A stretch of DNA of 35,197 bases from Afipia sp. 64-13 (lineage in GTDB: Bacteria; Pseudomonadota; Alphaproteobacteria; Rhizobiales; Xanthobacteraceae). A model generated the notes under the pieces. That model searched no databases, had not been told where the DNA came from, and worked only from the letters and a program-made list of their open reading frames with translations. Of the stretch, positions 1 to 7,554 are shown in pieces. The first letter of the stretch is position 1. Each line of letters begins with the position of its first letter. Made by a program: the position numbers and the translations under genes. Where the stretch lies: contig MKUJ01000011.1 of NCBI GenBank assembly GCA_001897755.1, forward strand, positions 160,498 to 195,694, written 5' to 3'.

Positions 1-425
1 GCCTTGCGATAGCCCTCGGGCCGCGCCATGCCGAAATTGTGCTTGAGCCGGCTCTCGGTGGTCGAGCCTTTTTCCTGGCCGATGACGCAGACGCTCTCGC
101 CGTGGAAGCGGCCGAAGCCGCCGACCAGCGCCTCGTCGTCGCCGAATTTGCGGTCGCCGGCGAGCGGGGTGAAATCGGTGATCAGGCTGGCGATGTAGTT
201 GACGCAATGCGGCCGCTGCGGATGGCGCGCGACCTGGGTCTTCTGCCACGGCGTCAGATTGGCATAGAGATCGTGCAGCGTCTGGCGCGCTTTGTCCTCG
301 ATGCGCGAGACTTCCTCGCCGATGTCGCTGCCATTGGCCGCCAGCGCGCGCAACTCGTCCACCTTGGAATCGAGTTCGGCGATCGGCTTTTCAAAGTCGA
401 GATAGCTGCGCATCAGGTCCGTCAT
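1..425 (-). CDS. accA: Acetyl-CoA carboxylase carboxyltransferase subunit alpha, N-terminal part (runs off the left edge)
   Basis: AccA is the alpha subunit of the carboxyltransferase half of acetyl-CoA carboxylase. With AccD it moves the carboxyl group from carboxybiotin to acetyl-CoA, giving malonyl-CoA for fatty-acid synthesis in the cytoplasm. About 141 codons are visible, read from the ATG at 425 leftwards. The start [15 protein letters not shown] is typical of AccA, followed by a helical N-terminal region with [10 protein letters not shown] near residue 17. Further on come [17 protein letters not shown] and the [10 protein letters not shown] and [14 protein letters not shown] segments that open the crotonase-like carboxyltransferase domain. 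The usual length is about 320 residues, so more than half lies outside the window. The gene follows xerD on the same strand after a 118-bp gap with no convincing promoter. The ribosome site before the ATG is weak. The family call is secure. Confidence 0.95.
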   Translation of the reverse strand, partial: MTDLMRSYLDFEKPIAELDSKVDELRALAANGSDIGEEVSRIEDKARQTLHDLYANLTPWQKTQVARHPQRPHCVNYIASLITDFTPLAGDRKFGDDEALVGGFGRFHGESVCVIGQEKGSTTESRLKHNFGMARPEGYRK

Positions 426-543
426 GGGAAATCAATATAGGAGCAATTGCGAAGATTGCTGCGGCGGGCGGAAACTGGACTCGGCGACGGCTCAAGTCAA
501 GCGGCTCAAATTGTGAAGGAAATCATTGAATTCGCTTGATTTA

Positions 544-1497
544 TTATTTTTCCGCAAGCGGATGCAGGTCCCGCACCAGGCTCTTCAGCCTCTCTTCGAC
601 GACGTGGGTGTAGATTTGCGTGGTGGAAATGTCGGTATGGCCGAGCAGGGTCTGCACGATGCGCAGATCCGCGCCATTGTGCAGCAGATGGCTGGCGAAG
701 GCATGGCGCAGCACATGCGGGCTGACGATGCGCGGCGGCAGGCCGGCGGCGGCGGCAAGCTCCTTGAGGTCGCGCGCGAAATGCTGCCGCGTCAGGTGCC
801 CGCTGTCGCCGGATGAGGGAAACAGCCATTTGCCGCGCGCGAGCGCGGATGTCTTGCCGCCGTGCGCGGCTTCCATGGCGGCAAGATAGTCCGCCATCGC
901 CTGCCGTGACGACTGGTTGAGCGGCACCAGACGTTCCTTGTTGCCCTTGCCGCGCACCACGATCATGCGCGCGTCGCGCCGCGCCGCCGACAGCGGCAGC
1001 GCCACCAGTTCGGAGACGCGCAAGCCCGTGGCGTAGAGCACTTCGAGCAGGCAGCACAGCCGCAGGGCGCGGAACGTCTGCAGCGGCGACTGCTCCGGCG
1101 TTTCGGCCAGCTGCCGCGCCTTCTCCAGCAGGCGATCGACATCGGCGATCGACAGCACCTTGGGCAAGGTCCGCGCGCGTTTCGGCCCCGACAGGATCGC
1201 CGCCGGATCGTCCTCGCGCCGCCGCTCGTTGAGCAGGAAGCGAAACAGATGCCGCATCGACGACAGCCGCCGCGCCACGCTCGATGACTTGAAGCCGCGG
1301 GTGTCCAGATCGGCGAGATAATCGCGCAGGCTTTGCGTGTCGGCGCTGACGAAGCTCTTGCCCTGATGGGCGATGAAGTCCGACAGATCTTCGAGATCGC
1401 CGCGATAGGCCGCCAGCGTGTTGATACCGGCGCCCTGTTCGGCGGCCAGCATGTCGAGGAACAGATGGATGAGCTGCGCGTCGGAGGATGCCGCCAT
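544..1497 (-). CDS. xerD: Tyrosine recombinase XerD
   Basis: XerD is the partner of XerC in resolving chromosome dimers at dif during cell division, with FtsK as activator. The protein is 317 residues, normal for the family. Residues about 5-95 form the SAM-like core-binding domain (YRGDLEDLSDF near 31). Residues about 110-305 form the catalytic domain. All the catalytic residues are visible: R160 in YATGLRVSEL, K184 in VRGKGNKERLVPL, H261 and R264 in HVLRHAFASHLL, H287 in LLGHTDISTTQ, and the nucleophile Y296 in QIYTH. The position between accA and aroK, and the absence of any other mobile-element gene, support a housekeeping Xer protein over a phage integrase. XerC is the main alternative. 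The accA/aroK neighbourhood is the usual XerD locus in related rhizobia (family knowledge). Confidence 0.93.
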   Translation of the reverse strand: MAASSDAQLIHLFLDMLAAEQGAGINTLAAYRGDLEDLSDFIAHQGKSFVSADTQSLRDYLADLDTRGFKSSSVARRLSSMRHLFRFLLNERRREDDPAAILSGPKRARTLPKVLSIADVDRLLEKARQLAETPEQSPLQTFRALRLCCLLEVLYATGLRVSELVALPLSAARRDARMIVVRGKGNKERLVPLNQSSRQAMADYLAAMEAAHGGKTSALARGKWLFPSSGDSGHLTRQHFARDLKELAAAAGLPPRIVSPHVLRHAFASHLLHNGADLRIVQTLLGHTDISTTQIYTHVVEERLKSLVRDLHPLAEK

Positions 1498-1510
1498 CGT
1501 TCCTCCCGCG

Positions 1511-1657
1511 CTATTTCTTGATGAACTTGTCGGGCGCCACGGTGACGGTCATGTCGCGCGGATTCGGATTGACGAAATTCGCCAGCGCGTAGATGCCGCC
1601 ATAGATCAGGCCGCCGATCACCGCGACGACCGTGAGAAAACGGAACAGGGTGGGCAT
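1511..1657 (-). CDS. Small single-pass membrane protein, 48 residues, function unknown
   Basis: This short reading frame runs from the ATG at 1657 to a TAG at 1511-1513 and encodes 48 residues. It starts MPTLFRFLTVVAVIGGLIYG, which gives one transmembrane helix at about residues 5-27. A short polar tail follows (NFVNPNPRDMTVTV ... FIKK). It lies 13 bp upstream of xerD on the same strand, so the two are probably co-transcribed. It is divergent from aroK. Codon use is GC-rich at third positions, as in its neighbours. I recall similar short proteins at this locus in Bradyrhizobium relatives, sometimes carrying misleading names, but I cannot assign a function. It is too short for many gene finders. 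Confidence 0.7.
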   Translation of the reverse strand: MPTLFRFLTVVAVIGGLIYGGIYALANFVNPNPRDMTVTVAPDKFIKK

Positions 1658-1849
1658 CGTCAGAACCCCGAGCACGGCTGCCGGGAGGCTTGCCTGGCCG
1701 CCAAGCCGACAGTCGGAAAATCGTTAAGCGACACCCACCATGTTCGCAAGGTTTCGGCAAGGGGCTCTGGCCCCCTGCCGCGCGCAGGTAGTATAGGTGT
1801 GAGGGGTGGCGCAGGGGATGCCGCCTTGAGCAAAAGGTCCGTTTGCCGC

Positions 1850-2467
1850 ATGTCGGAGATCGCTGCCAGATCGGGTTCGGGCGTGAACCGCGCCGCCGAG
1901 ATCGTCTCGGCGCTCGGCTCGCGCCTGATCGTGCTGGTCGGCATGATGGGCTCGGGCAAATCGACGGTCGGTCGCCGGCTGGCGGCGCGGCTGCATCTGG
2001 CCTTCGTCGATGCCGATCAGGAGATCGAGGCCGCAGCCGGCATGTCGATCCCCGATATTTTCGCCACCCATGGCGAGCCGCATTTTCGCGACGGCGAGGC
2101 CAAGGTGATCGCGCGCCTGCTCGACGAAGGCCCGCGCGTGCTGGCCACCGGCGGCGGCGCGGTGCTGCGCGAGGAGACCCGGGATCGGATTCGCGACCGG
2201 GCGGTGTCGATCTGGCTGAAGGCGGACGGCGATGTGATCCTGCGTCGGGTCAAGCGCCGGACCGAGCGGCCGCTGTTGCAGACCGCCGATCCGGCGGGAA
2301 CGATCGATCGTCTGATCGCCGAACGCGGGCCGCTGTACGAGCTGGCCGATATCGCGATCCTGTCGCGCGACGTGCCGCATGAAAAGATCGTCGATGAATG
2401 CATCGACGCGCTGCACGCTTATCTGTTGAACAGGCCCGCCGTCGGGCAGGCCGCGAGCCGAGCATGA
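1850..2467 (+). CDS. aroK: Shikimate kinase
   Basis: AroK phosphorylates shikimate at the 3-hydroxyl with ATP, the fifth step of the chorismate pathway, in the cytoplasm. From the ATG at 1850 the protein has 205 residues, with about 20 residues more than the minimal kinase at the N-terminus. The P-loop GMMGSGKST is at residues 31-39. The shikimate-binding DAD is at 54-56, the GGG shikimate loop at 101-103, and the lid region RTERPLL around 137-143 carries the conserved arginine R140. A TTG at 1826 is an in-frame alternative start. The reading frame stays open further upstream, but that part is antisense to xerD and the small membrane gene and looks non-coding. The TGA at 2465-2467 overlaps the aroB ATG at 2464 (ATGA), so the two are translationally coupled. 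Confidence 0.95.
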   Translation: MSEIAARSGSGVNRAAEIVSALGSRLIVLVGMMGSGKSTVGRRLAARLHLAFVDADQEIEAAAGMSIPDIFATHGEPHFRDGEAKVIARLLDEGPRVLATGGGAVLREETRDRIRDRAVSIWLKADGDVILRRVKRRTERPLLQTADPAGTIDRLIAERGPLYELADIAILSRDVPHEKIVDECIDALHAYLLNRPAVGQAASRA

Positions 2468-3633
2468 TGACCATTGCACAGACTTTGACCCCGGCAACCG
2501 GCGCGGCCTCCGCGCGGGTCGATGTCGCGCTCGGCGAACGTTCCTATGAGATCGTGATCGGCCGTGGCGAACTGGCCTCGTTGGGCGCGCGCATCAAGGC
2601 GCTGCGCCCCGGCGCGCGGGTGGCCATCGTCACCGACCGCACGGTGGCGAAATACTGGCTGGCGCCGACGCGCGCCTCGCTGGCGCAAGCGGGCATCGAT
2701 GCGACGGATATCGTCGTCGACGAGGGCGAGGGCTCCAAGAGCTATCGCGTGCTCACCGACGTCAGCGAAGGCCTGATCGCGGCGAGGATCGAGCGCGGCG
2801 ATCTCGTGGTCGCGCTGGGCGGCGGCGTGATCGGCGATCTTGCCGGTTTCGCCGCGGCGATCGTGCGGCGCGGGGTCGATTTCGTGCAGGTGCCGACCTC
2901 GCTGCTGGCGCAGGTCGATTCATCGGTCGGCGGCAAGACCGGCATCAACTCGCCGCAGGGCAAGAATCTGGTCGGCGCATTTCACCAGCCGATTCTGGTG
3001 GTGGCCGATACCGGCGTGCTCGATACGCTGGCGCCGCGCCAGTTCCGCGCCGGCTATGCCGAGGTGGCGAAATACGGCGTGCTCGGCGATCTCGCCTTGT
3101 TCGAGTGGCTGGAGACGAACCACGCCGGCATCTTCACCGGCAGCGCCGCGCGCGAAGAGGCGATCGCGGCAAGCTGCCGCGCCAAGGCGGGAATCGTGGC
3201 GCGCGACGAGCGCGAGAGCGGCGAGCGCGCGCTGCTCAATCTCGGTCATACCTTCGGCCATGCGCTGGAAGCGGCCACCGGATTTTCCGACCGGCTGTTT
3301 CATGGCGAGGGCGTCGCGGTCGGCATGGTGCTGGCGGCGGAATTCTCCGCCGCGCTCGGCATGATCCCGCAGGAGGCGGCGGAGCGGATCCGGCGCCATC
3401 TTGCGTCCGCCGGCCTGCCCACCCATCTTCAGGACATTGCGGGCTTTGCGCAGGAGGGCGTCGGCGATGCCGATTCCCTCTTGGCGCTGATGGCGCAGGA
3501 CAAGAAGGTGAAACGCGGCAAGCTGACCTTCATCCTGCTCGAAGCCATCGGTCGCGCGGTGGTCGTGAACGATGTCGATCCCGCCGCCGTGCGTGCGTTT
3601 CTGGCCGAGAAGCTTGCGGCCAAACCGGGCTGA
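2464..3633 (+). CDS. aroB: 3-dehydroquinate synthase
   Basis: AroB converts DAHP to 3-dehydroquinate, the second step of the shikimate pathway, using NAD+ and a divalent metal. It has 389 residues from the ATG at 2464 (a second ATG follows directly). The NAD-binding GGGVIGDLAGF is at about residues 120-130. The DSSVGGKTGIN motif follows at about 155-165, then the GKNLVGAFHQP loop. The metal ligands are the glutamate in AGYAEVAKYG and the histidines in LGHTFGHALE and LFHGEGVAVGM. The overlap with aroK makes an aroKB operon, the common bacterial arrangement. The CNNM gene begins 8 bp after the stop, so the operon probably continues into it. Confidence 0.96.
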   Translation: MMTIAQTLTPATGAASARVDVALGERSYEIVIGRGELASLGARIKALRPGARVAIVTDRTVAKYWLAPTRASLAQAGIDATDIVVDEGEGSKSYRVLTDVSEGLIAARIERGDLVVALGGGVIGDLAGFAAAIVRRGVDFVQVPTSLLAQVDSSVGGKTGINSPQGKNLVGAFHQPILVVADTGVLDTLAPRQFRAGYAEVAKYGVLGDLALFEWLETNHAGIFTGSAAREEAIAASCRAKAGIVARDERESGERALLNLGHTFGHALEAATGFSDRLFHGEGVAVGMVLAAEFSAALGMIPQEAAERIRRHLASAGLPTHLQDIAGFAQEGVGDADSLLALMAQDKKVKRGKLTFILLEAIGRAVVVNDVDPAAVRAFLAEKLAAKPG

Positions 3634-3641
3634 TCATTTCC

Positions 3642-4952
3642 ATGGACTGGTTCACGTTTTCGATCGTCGTCGCGTGTCTGCTGATTTCGGCGTTCTTCTC
3701 CGCCAGCGAGACCGCGCTGACCGGCTCCTCGCGCGCCAGCATGCTGCGGCTGCGGAAGGGCGGCAGCACCCAGGCCGGCATCGTGACGCGGCTTCTGGAG
3801 AAGCGCGAACGCATGATCGGCGCGCTGCTGGTCGGCAACAACCTCGCCAATATCGGCGCGTCCGCGCTCGCCACCGGCGTGCTCACCGCCTGGTTCGGCG
3901 AGGTCGGCGTGCTCTATGCGACCGGCGTGATGTCGGTGCTCGTCATCATCTTCGCAGAGGTGTTGCCCAAGACCATCGCCATCAACGCGCCGGACCGCAT
4001 CTCGCTGTTGGTGGCGCGGCCGATGCAATGGGTCACGGCGATCCTCGGCCCGATCCTCACCGTCATCGAAGGCATCGTGCGCGTGCTGATGAGGATGCTC
4101 GGCATTCCGCTCGGCGCCAATCAGCCGCTGCTGTCGCCGACCGAGCGGCTGCGCGGCGCGGTCGATCTGATGCATCACGAGGGCGGCGTCGAGAAGCAGG
4201 ACCGCGATATGCTCGGCGGCCTGCTCGATCTGAAAGATCTCGACGTCTCCGACGTCATGGTCCACCGCACCGAGATGGTGATGGTCAATGCCGACCTGCC
4301 GGCGGAGGAGCTGGTGCGCGAGGTGCTGGCCACCGAATACACCCGCATTCCGCTGTGGCGCGACAAGCCGGAGAACATCGTCGGCGTACTGCACGCCAAG
4401 GATCTGCTGCGCGCCATTCGTTTGACCGGCGATATCTCGAAGGTCGATGCCGCCGCCATCGCGCTGCCGCCGTGGTTCGTGCCGGAGATGCGGCCGCTGT
4501 CGGAGCAGCTCAAGGCATTCCGCCGCCGCAAGACCCATTTCGCGCTGGTGGTCGACGAGTATGGCGAGGTCGAGGGCCTGGTGACGCTCGAGGATATTCT
4601 GGAAGAAATCGTCGGCGATATTTCCGACGAGCATGACGTGGTGGTCGCCGGCGTGCGCGCGCAGCCGGACGGCTCGGTGGTGGTGGACGGCTCGGTGCCG
4701 ATCCGCGATCTCAACCGCGCGATGGACTGGAATCTGCCGGACGAGGAGGCGACCACGATCGCGGGTCTGGTGATTCACGAAGCGCGCTCGATTCCGGATC
4801 GCGGCCAGAGCTTCACCTTCCACGGTTTCCGCTTCCGGGTGCTGCGGCGCGAGCGCAACCGCATCACCGCGCTGCGCATCGTGCCGTTGCCGCCGGAAAC
4901 GCAGGACGAATTGCAGCCGCGCCGCGTCGGCCGGGCGTTCAGCTTTTTCTAG
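3642..4952 (+). CDS. CNNM/CorC-type membrane protein (DUF21 + CBS pair + CorC_HlyC domain)
   Basis: This 436-residue protein is a putative divalent-cation (Mg2+/Co2+) transporter or efflux regulator of the CNNM/CorC family in the inner membrane. Residues 1-190 form the DUF21 transmembrane domain, with the signature SASETAL at 20-26 and EVLPKT at 106-111. Hydrophobic helices lie near 4-20, 60-82, 88-108 and 125-152. The CBS pair covers about 200-335 (DVMVHRTEMV at 204-213, HFALVVDEYGEVEGLVTLEDILEE split across 299-322). The C-terminal CorC_HlyC domain covers about 345-420 (DGSVPIRDLN, TTIAGLV). The ATG at 3642 is only 8 bp after the aroB stop, suggesting co-transcription. Older annotation calls such proteins hemolysins, but no haemolytic role is shown here. 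The transported ion cannot be read from the sequence. Confidence 0.9.
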   Translation: MDWFTFSIVVACLLISAFFSASETALTGSSRASMLRLRKGGSTQAGIVTRLLEKRERMIGALLVGNNLANIGASALATGVLTAWFGEVGVLYATGVMSVLVIIFAEVLPKTIAINAPDRISLLVARPMQWVTAILGPILTVIEGIVRVLMRMLGIPLGANQPLLSPTERLRGAVDLMHHEGGVEKQDRDMLGGLLDLKDLDVSDVMVHRTEMVMVNADLPAEELVREVLATEYTRIPLWRDKPENIVGVLHAKDLLRAIRLTGDISKVDAAAIALPPWFVPEMRPLSEQLKAFRRRKTHFALVVDEYGEVEGLVTLEDILEEIVGDISDEHDVVVAGVRAQPDGSVVVDGSVPIRDLNRAMDWNLPDEEATTIAGLVIHEARSIPDRGQSFTFHGFRFRVLRRERNRITALRIVPLPPETQDELQPRRVGRAFSFF

Positions 4953-4984
4953 GGCGTCATGAGATGAGGTTCGGCCAACTCCGT

Positions 4985-5075
4985 CGTCATTGCGAGCGGA
5001 GCGAAGCAATCCAGCCTGAATTCATTTTCAAGCAAGAGCTGGATTGCTTCGGAGCTTACGTTCCTCGCAATGACG
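4985..5075. repeat. Palindromic intergenic repeat of the Bradyrhizobium/Rhodopseudomonas type
   Basis: The arm at 4985-4996 (CGTCATTGCGAG) is matched by its reverse complement at 5064-5075. Inside, GAAGCAATCCAGC is answered by GCTGGATTGCTTC. The whole unit can fold into one long interrupted hairpin of about 91 nt between the CNNM gene and bolA. Sequences of the form CGTCATTGCGAGCGNAGCGAAGCAATCCA are, from memory, a very abundant non-coding repeat in this bacterial family. No open frame or transposase is present in it. It may also act as a barrier between the two convergent transcripts. Confidence 0.8.
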
Positions 5076-5111
5076 GCTCGACTTTCTGTCATTTTGTTCG
5101 GGGGCGCCGGA

Positions 5112-5384
5112 TCAAACCGTTTCGCCCGGTGCCTGCGCCTTGACGGCGAGGGCGTGGATGCCGCCGGCCAGTTCCTGCGCCAGCGCCGCGTTCACCATGC
5201 GGTGGCGTTCGACGCGGCTCTTGCCCGCGAAGGCCGCGGCGACGATCGCGACCCTGAAGTGAGTCTCGCCGCCCGGTCGAGACCCGGCATGGCCTTCATG
5301 CAGATGCGATTCGTCGATCACCTCGAGTTTATCCGGGGCGAAGGCCTCGGCCAGTTTCTTCGCGATGTGATCTCTTGCGGTCAT
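5112..5384 (-). CDS. BolA family protein
   Basis: BolA proteins bind [2Fe-2S] clusters together with monothiol glutaredoxins and act in iron-sulfur trafficking, envelope stress and cell shape. This one has 90 residues. The fold-typical segments are visible: IDESHLHEGHAG (H27, H29, H32), THFRVAIVAAAFAGKSRVERHR, and the invariant histidine H61 in VERHRMVNAAL followed by ELAGGIHALAV. No glutaredoxin gene lies beside it. It is convergent with the CNNM gene, with the palindromic repeat between them, and divergent from the DnaJ-like gene at 5582. The family call is firm, but which BolA paralogue this is cannot be decided from the window. Confidence 0.9.
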   Translation of the reverse strand: MTARDHIAKKLAEAFAPDKLEVIDESHLHEGHAGSRPGGETHFRVAIVAAAFAGKSRVERHRMVNAALAQELAGGIHALAVKAQAPGETV

Positions 5385-5466
5385 GATCTGCGCACTATCG
5401 CGCGTTATACTGGAAGGTCAATGGCTGCGCGATCAAACATCGCCGCACGTGGCGACGCTGTTGCAA

Positions 5467-5496
5467 TTGCGATTCATCGCAGCGGTGATGTATAAT
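5467..5496 (+). promoter_or_regulatory. Candidate sigma-70 promoter for the DnaJ-like gene
   Basis: A perfect TATAAT lies at 5491-5496. A TTGCGA (4 of 6 matches to TTGACA) lies at 5467-5472, with an 18-bp spacer. It sits about 85 bp ahead of the ATG at 5582, in the divergent bolA-dnaJ gap. A perfect -10 box is rare by chance in such GC-rich DNA. Not experimentally supported. Confidence 0.5.
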
Positions 5497-5581
5497 CCGC
5501 GGCCGCGAAAAATTCGCGCCCAGCGCGGAGTGTTGCGCGCCGGACTTTCTGAAGCTTGCAGCAAGGCATCATCGACCCGTC

Positions 5582-6229
5582 ATGTCATTCGAATCAAAAT
5601 ATTTCGACAAGATCCGCATCAAGCCGACGAAGCAGGCGAAGCCGCGCGTCAAGGAAGAGGCGGTCGCGTGCGAATGGCCGGGCTGCACGTCGAATGCGCC
5701 GCATCGCGCGCCCAAGGGGCGCGGCCGGGAGCGCGAGTACTGGCACTTCTGTCTCAATCACGTGCGCGAGTACAACCAGTCCTACAATTTCTTTTCCGGT
5801 ATGAGCGACGACGCCGTGGCGCGCTACCAGAAGGATGCGCAGACCGGCCATCGCCCGACCTGGAAGATGGGCGCCAATTCCGGGCCGGCCAAAGGCAAGC
5901 CGGGCGCTCAGGACGAATTCGAAGGCGCGCTCGATCCGTTCGCGATGTTCTCAGAGATGAACGGGCGCGGCCGCTGGCGGCCGGGTCCGGGCGCGAAGGC
6001 CGAGACCAAAACCGAGACCCGCAAGATTTTCAACGCCGAGCGCAAGGCGCTGCAGGTGATGGGCCTCGGCGCCGACGCGACGCTGGAGAGCGTCAAGGCG
6101 CAGTACAAGCTGCTGGTGAAGCGCCATCACCCCGACGCCAATGGCGGCGACCGCTCCACCGAGGATCGCCTGATCGAGATCATCAAGGCGTATAATTATC
6201 TCAAGACGGTGGTGCCGGGCGAAAGCTGA
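5582..6229 (+). CDS. DnaJ-like protein with N-terminal Cys/His region and C-terminal J domain
   Basis: A 215-residue cytoplasmic protein. The C-terminal part, about residues 155-215, is a J domain. It has LQVMGLGADATLESVKAQYK, then KRHHPDANGGD with the HPD motif at 183-185 that stimulates DnaK ATPase, then a last helix EIIKAYNYLK. The N-terminal part holds CEWPGC (C30, C35) and WHFCLNH (H55, C57, H60), a possible metal-binding knuckle. A central segment rich in Gly, Pro and Lys (about 95-145) looks flexible. There is no Gly/Phe region, zinc-finger block or CTD of classical DnaJ, so it is a type III J protein. It lies upstream of cobS, as I recall from related Rhizobiales, but no sequence feature ties it to cobalt chelation. 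Its client is unknown. Confidence 0.85.
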   Translation: MSFESKYFDKIRIKPTKQAKPRVKEEAVACEWPGCTSNAPHRAPKGRGREREYWHFCLNHVREYNQSYNFFSGMSDDAVARYQKDAQTGHRPTWKMGANSGPAKGKPGAQDEFEGALDPFAMFSEMNGRGRWRPGPGAKAETKTETRKIFNAERKALQVMGLGADATLESVKAQYKLLVKRHHPDANGGDRSTEDRLIEIIKAYNYLKTVVPGES

Positions 6230-6503
6230 GCCGCCGCGCCAGCGCGGGGATCGGGGTTGCCGCGTGCCGGTTCTTTGGCAGCGGCGCGTTCCGAAAGACG
6301 AAAAAACCGGCCGAGCGCCGAGAGAATTGCAGGGCTGCCCTTCAAATCCGGCTGTGCGAGCCTATCTTTATGATAATTCAACGGAACTTTCATTGCGCGC
6401 AAGGCTTCTGCCGCCCGCTTCTGTCTGCTAGGTTGCGGCCGCACCCTACCTGCCGCGAACATGCACGTCCGGTTTCGGGAGCGCCCGAGACCACGGAGGA
6501 ATG

Positions 6504-7499
6504 ATGACTGCCGCTATCACCACATCGCAAGAGCCGGCCGGCCTGCCGGACATGAAAGTGTCCGTCCGCCAGGTTTTCGGCATCGACAGCGATCTCGAGG
6601 TTCCTGCCTATTCGGAAGTGGATCCGCATGTGCCGGACGTCGATCCGGATTATCGTTTCGACCGCGCCACCACGCTCGCCATTCTCGCCGGCTTCGCCAA
6701 GAACCGCCGCGTCATGGTCACGGGCTATCACGGCACCGGCAAGTCCACCCATATCGAGCAGGTCGCCTCGCGCCTGAACTGGCCGTGCGTGCGCGTCAAT
6801 CTCGACAGCCACATCAGCCGTATCGATCTGGTCGGCAAGGACTCGATCGTGGTCAAGGACGGCAAGCAGGTCACCGAATTCCGCGACGGCATCCTGCCGT
6901 GGGCGCTTCAGCGCAACGTCGCCCTGGTGTTCGACGAATACGACGCCGGCCGTCCCGACGTGATGTTCGTGATCCAGCGCGTGCTGGAAGTCTCCGGCCG
7001 CCTGACGCTGCTCGACCAGAACAAGGTGATCAAGCCGCATCCGGCGTTCCGTCTGTTCGCCACTGCCAACACCGTCGGTCTCGGCGATACCTCGGGCCTC
7101 TATCACGGCACCCAGCAGATCAACCAGGGCCAGATGGACCGCTGGTCGATCGTCACCACGCTGAACTATCTGCCGCATGACGAGGAAGTCGAGATCGTGC
7201 TCGCCAAGGCCAAGCACTATCGCAACGACGCCGGCCGCGACATCGTCAACAAAATGGTGCGGCTCGCCGACCTCACGCGCAACGCCTTCGCCAACGGCGA
7301 TCTGTCCACGGTGATGAGCCCGCGCACGGTGATCACCTGGGCCGAGAACGCGGAGATTTTCGGCGATCTCGGCTTTGCGTTCCGCGTTACCTTCCTCAAC
7401 AAGTGCGACGAGCTCGAGCGTCCGCTGGTCGCCGAGTTCTATCAGCGCTGCTTCAACGTCGAACTGCCGGAATCGGCGGTCAACGTGGCGCTGAGCTGA
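6504..7499 (+). CDS. cobS: Aerobic cobaltochelatase subunit CobS (AAA+ ATPase)
   Basis: CobS is the AAA+ motor of the CobNST chelatase, which inserts Co2+ into hydrogenobyrinic acid a,c-diamide in oxygen-dependent vitamin B12 synthesis. The protein has 331 residues from the second ATG. GGAGG at 6495-6499 is 4 bp from this ATG but only 1 bp from the ATG at 6501, so 6504 is preferred. Walker A GYHGTGKS is at 74-81 and Walker B LVFDEYD at 141-147. The sensor-like FRLFATANT is at 182-190. The N-terminal [18 protein letters not shown] is typical of CobS. cobT follows after 55 bp. The large chelating subunit CobN is not in the window, as is usual where cobST sits apart. No cobalamin riboswitch was recognised upstream. 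Confidence 0.95.
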   Translation: MTAAITTSQEPAGLPDMKVSVRQVFGIDSDLEVPAYSEVDPHVPDVDPDYRFDRATTLAILAGFAKNRRVMVTGYHGTGKSTHIEQVASRLNWPCVRVNLDSHISRIDLVGKDSIVVKDGKQVTEFRDGILPWALQRNVALVFDEYDAGRPDVMFVIQRVLEVSGRLTLLDQNKVIKPHPAFRLFATANTVGLGDTSGLYHGTQQINQGQMDRWSIVTTLNYLPHDEEVEIVLAKAKHYRNDAGRDIVNKMVRLADLTRNAFANGDLSTVMSPRTVITWAENAEIFGDLGFAFRVTFLNKCDELERPLVAEFYQRCFNVELPESAVNVALS

Positions 7500-7518
7500 G
7501 ACTGCGGGGACAATTTCG

Positions 7519-7542
7519 CCTCTCTCCGCCTGAGGGGAGAGG
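7519..7542 (+). promoter_or_regulatory. Hairpin between cobS and cobT, next to the cobT ribosome site
   Basis: CCTCTCTCC at 7519-7527 pairs with GGGGAGAGG at 7534-7542 (9 bp, one G-U), with a 6-nt loop. The purine-rich right arm is the only good Shine-Dalgarno-like stretch before the cobT ATG at 7555. The stem could therefore limit cobT translation. The core also resembles the CTCTCCCC...GGGGAGAG palindromes that are common between genes in this family, so it may simply be one of those repeats. Confidence 0.5.
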
Positions 7543-7554
7543 AAGCGGGCACCG

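Noticed and set aside
544-1497. A phage or island integrase
   Set aside because: The tyrosine recombinase has XerD length and context (accA, aroK) and no mobile-element genes nearby.
6230-6500. A cobalamin riboswitch ahead of cobS
   Set aside because: I could not find a B12-box-like core or the expected paired regions in the 270-bp gap. A covariance-model search would settle it.
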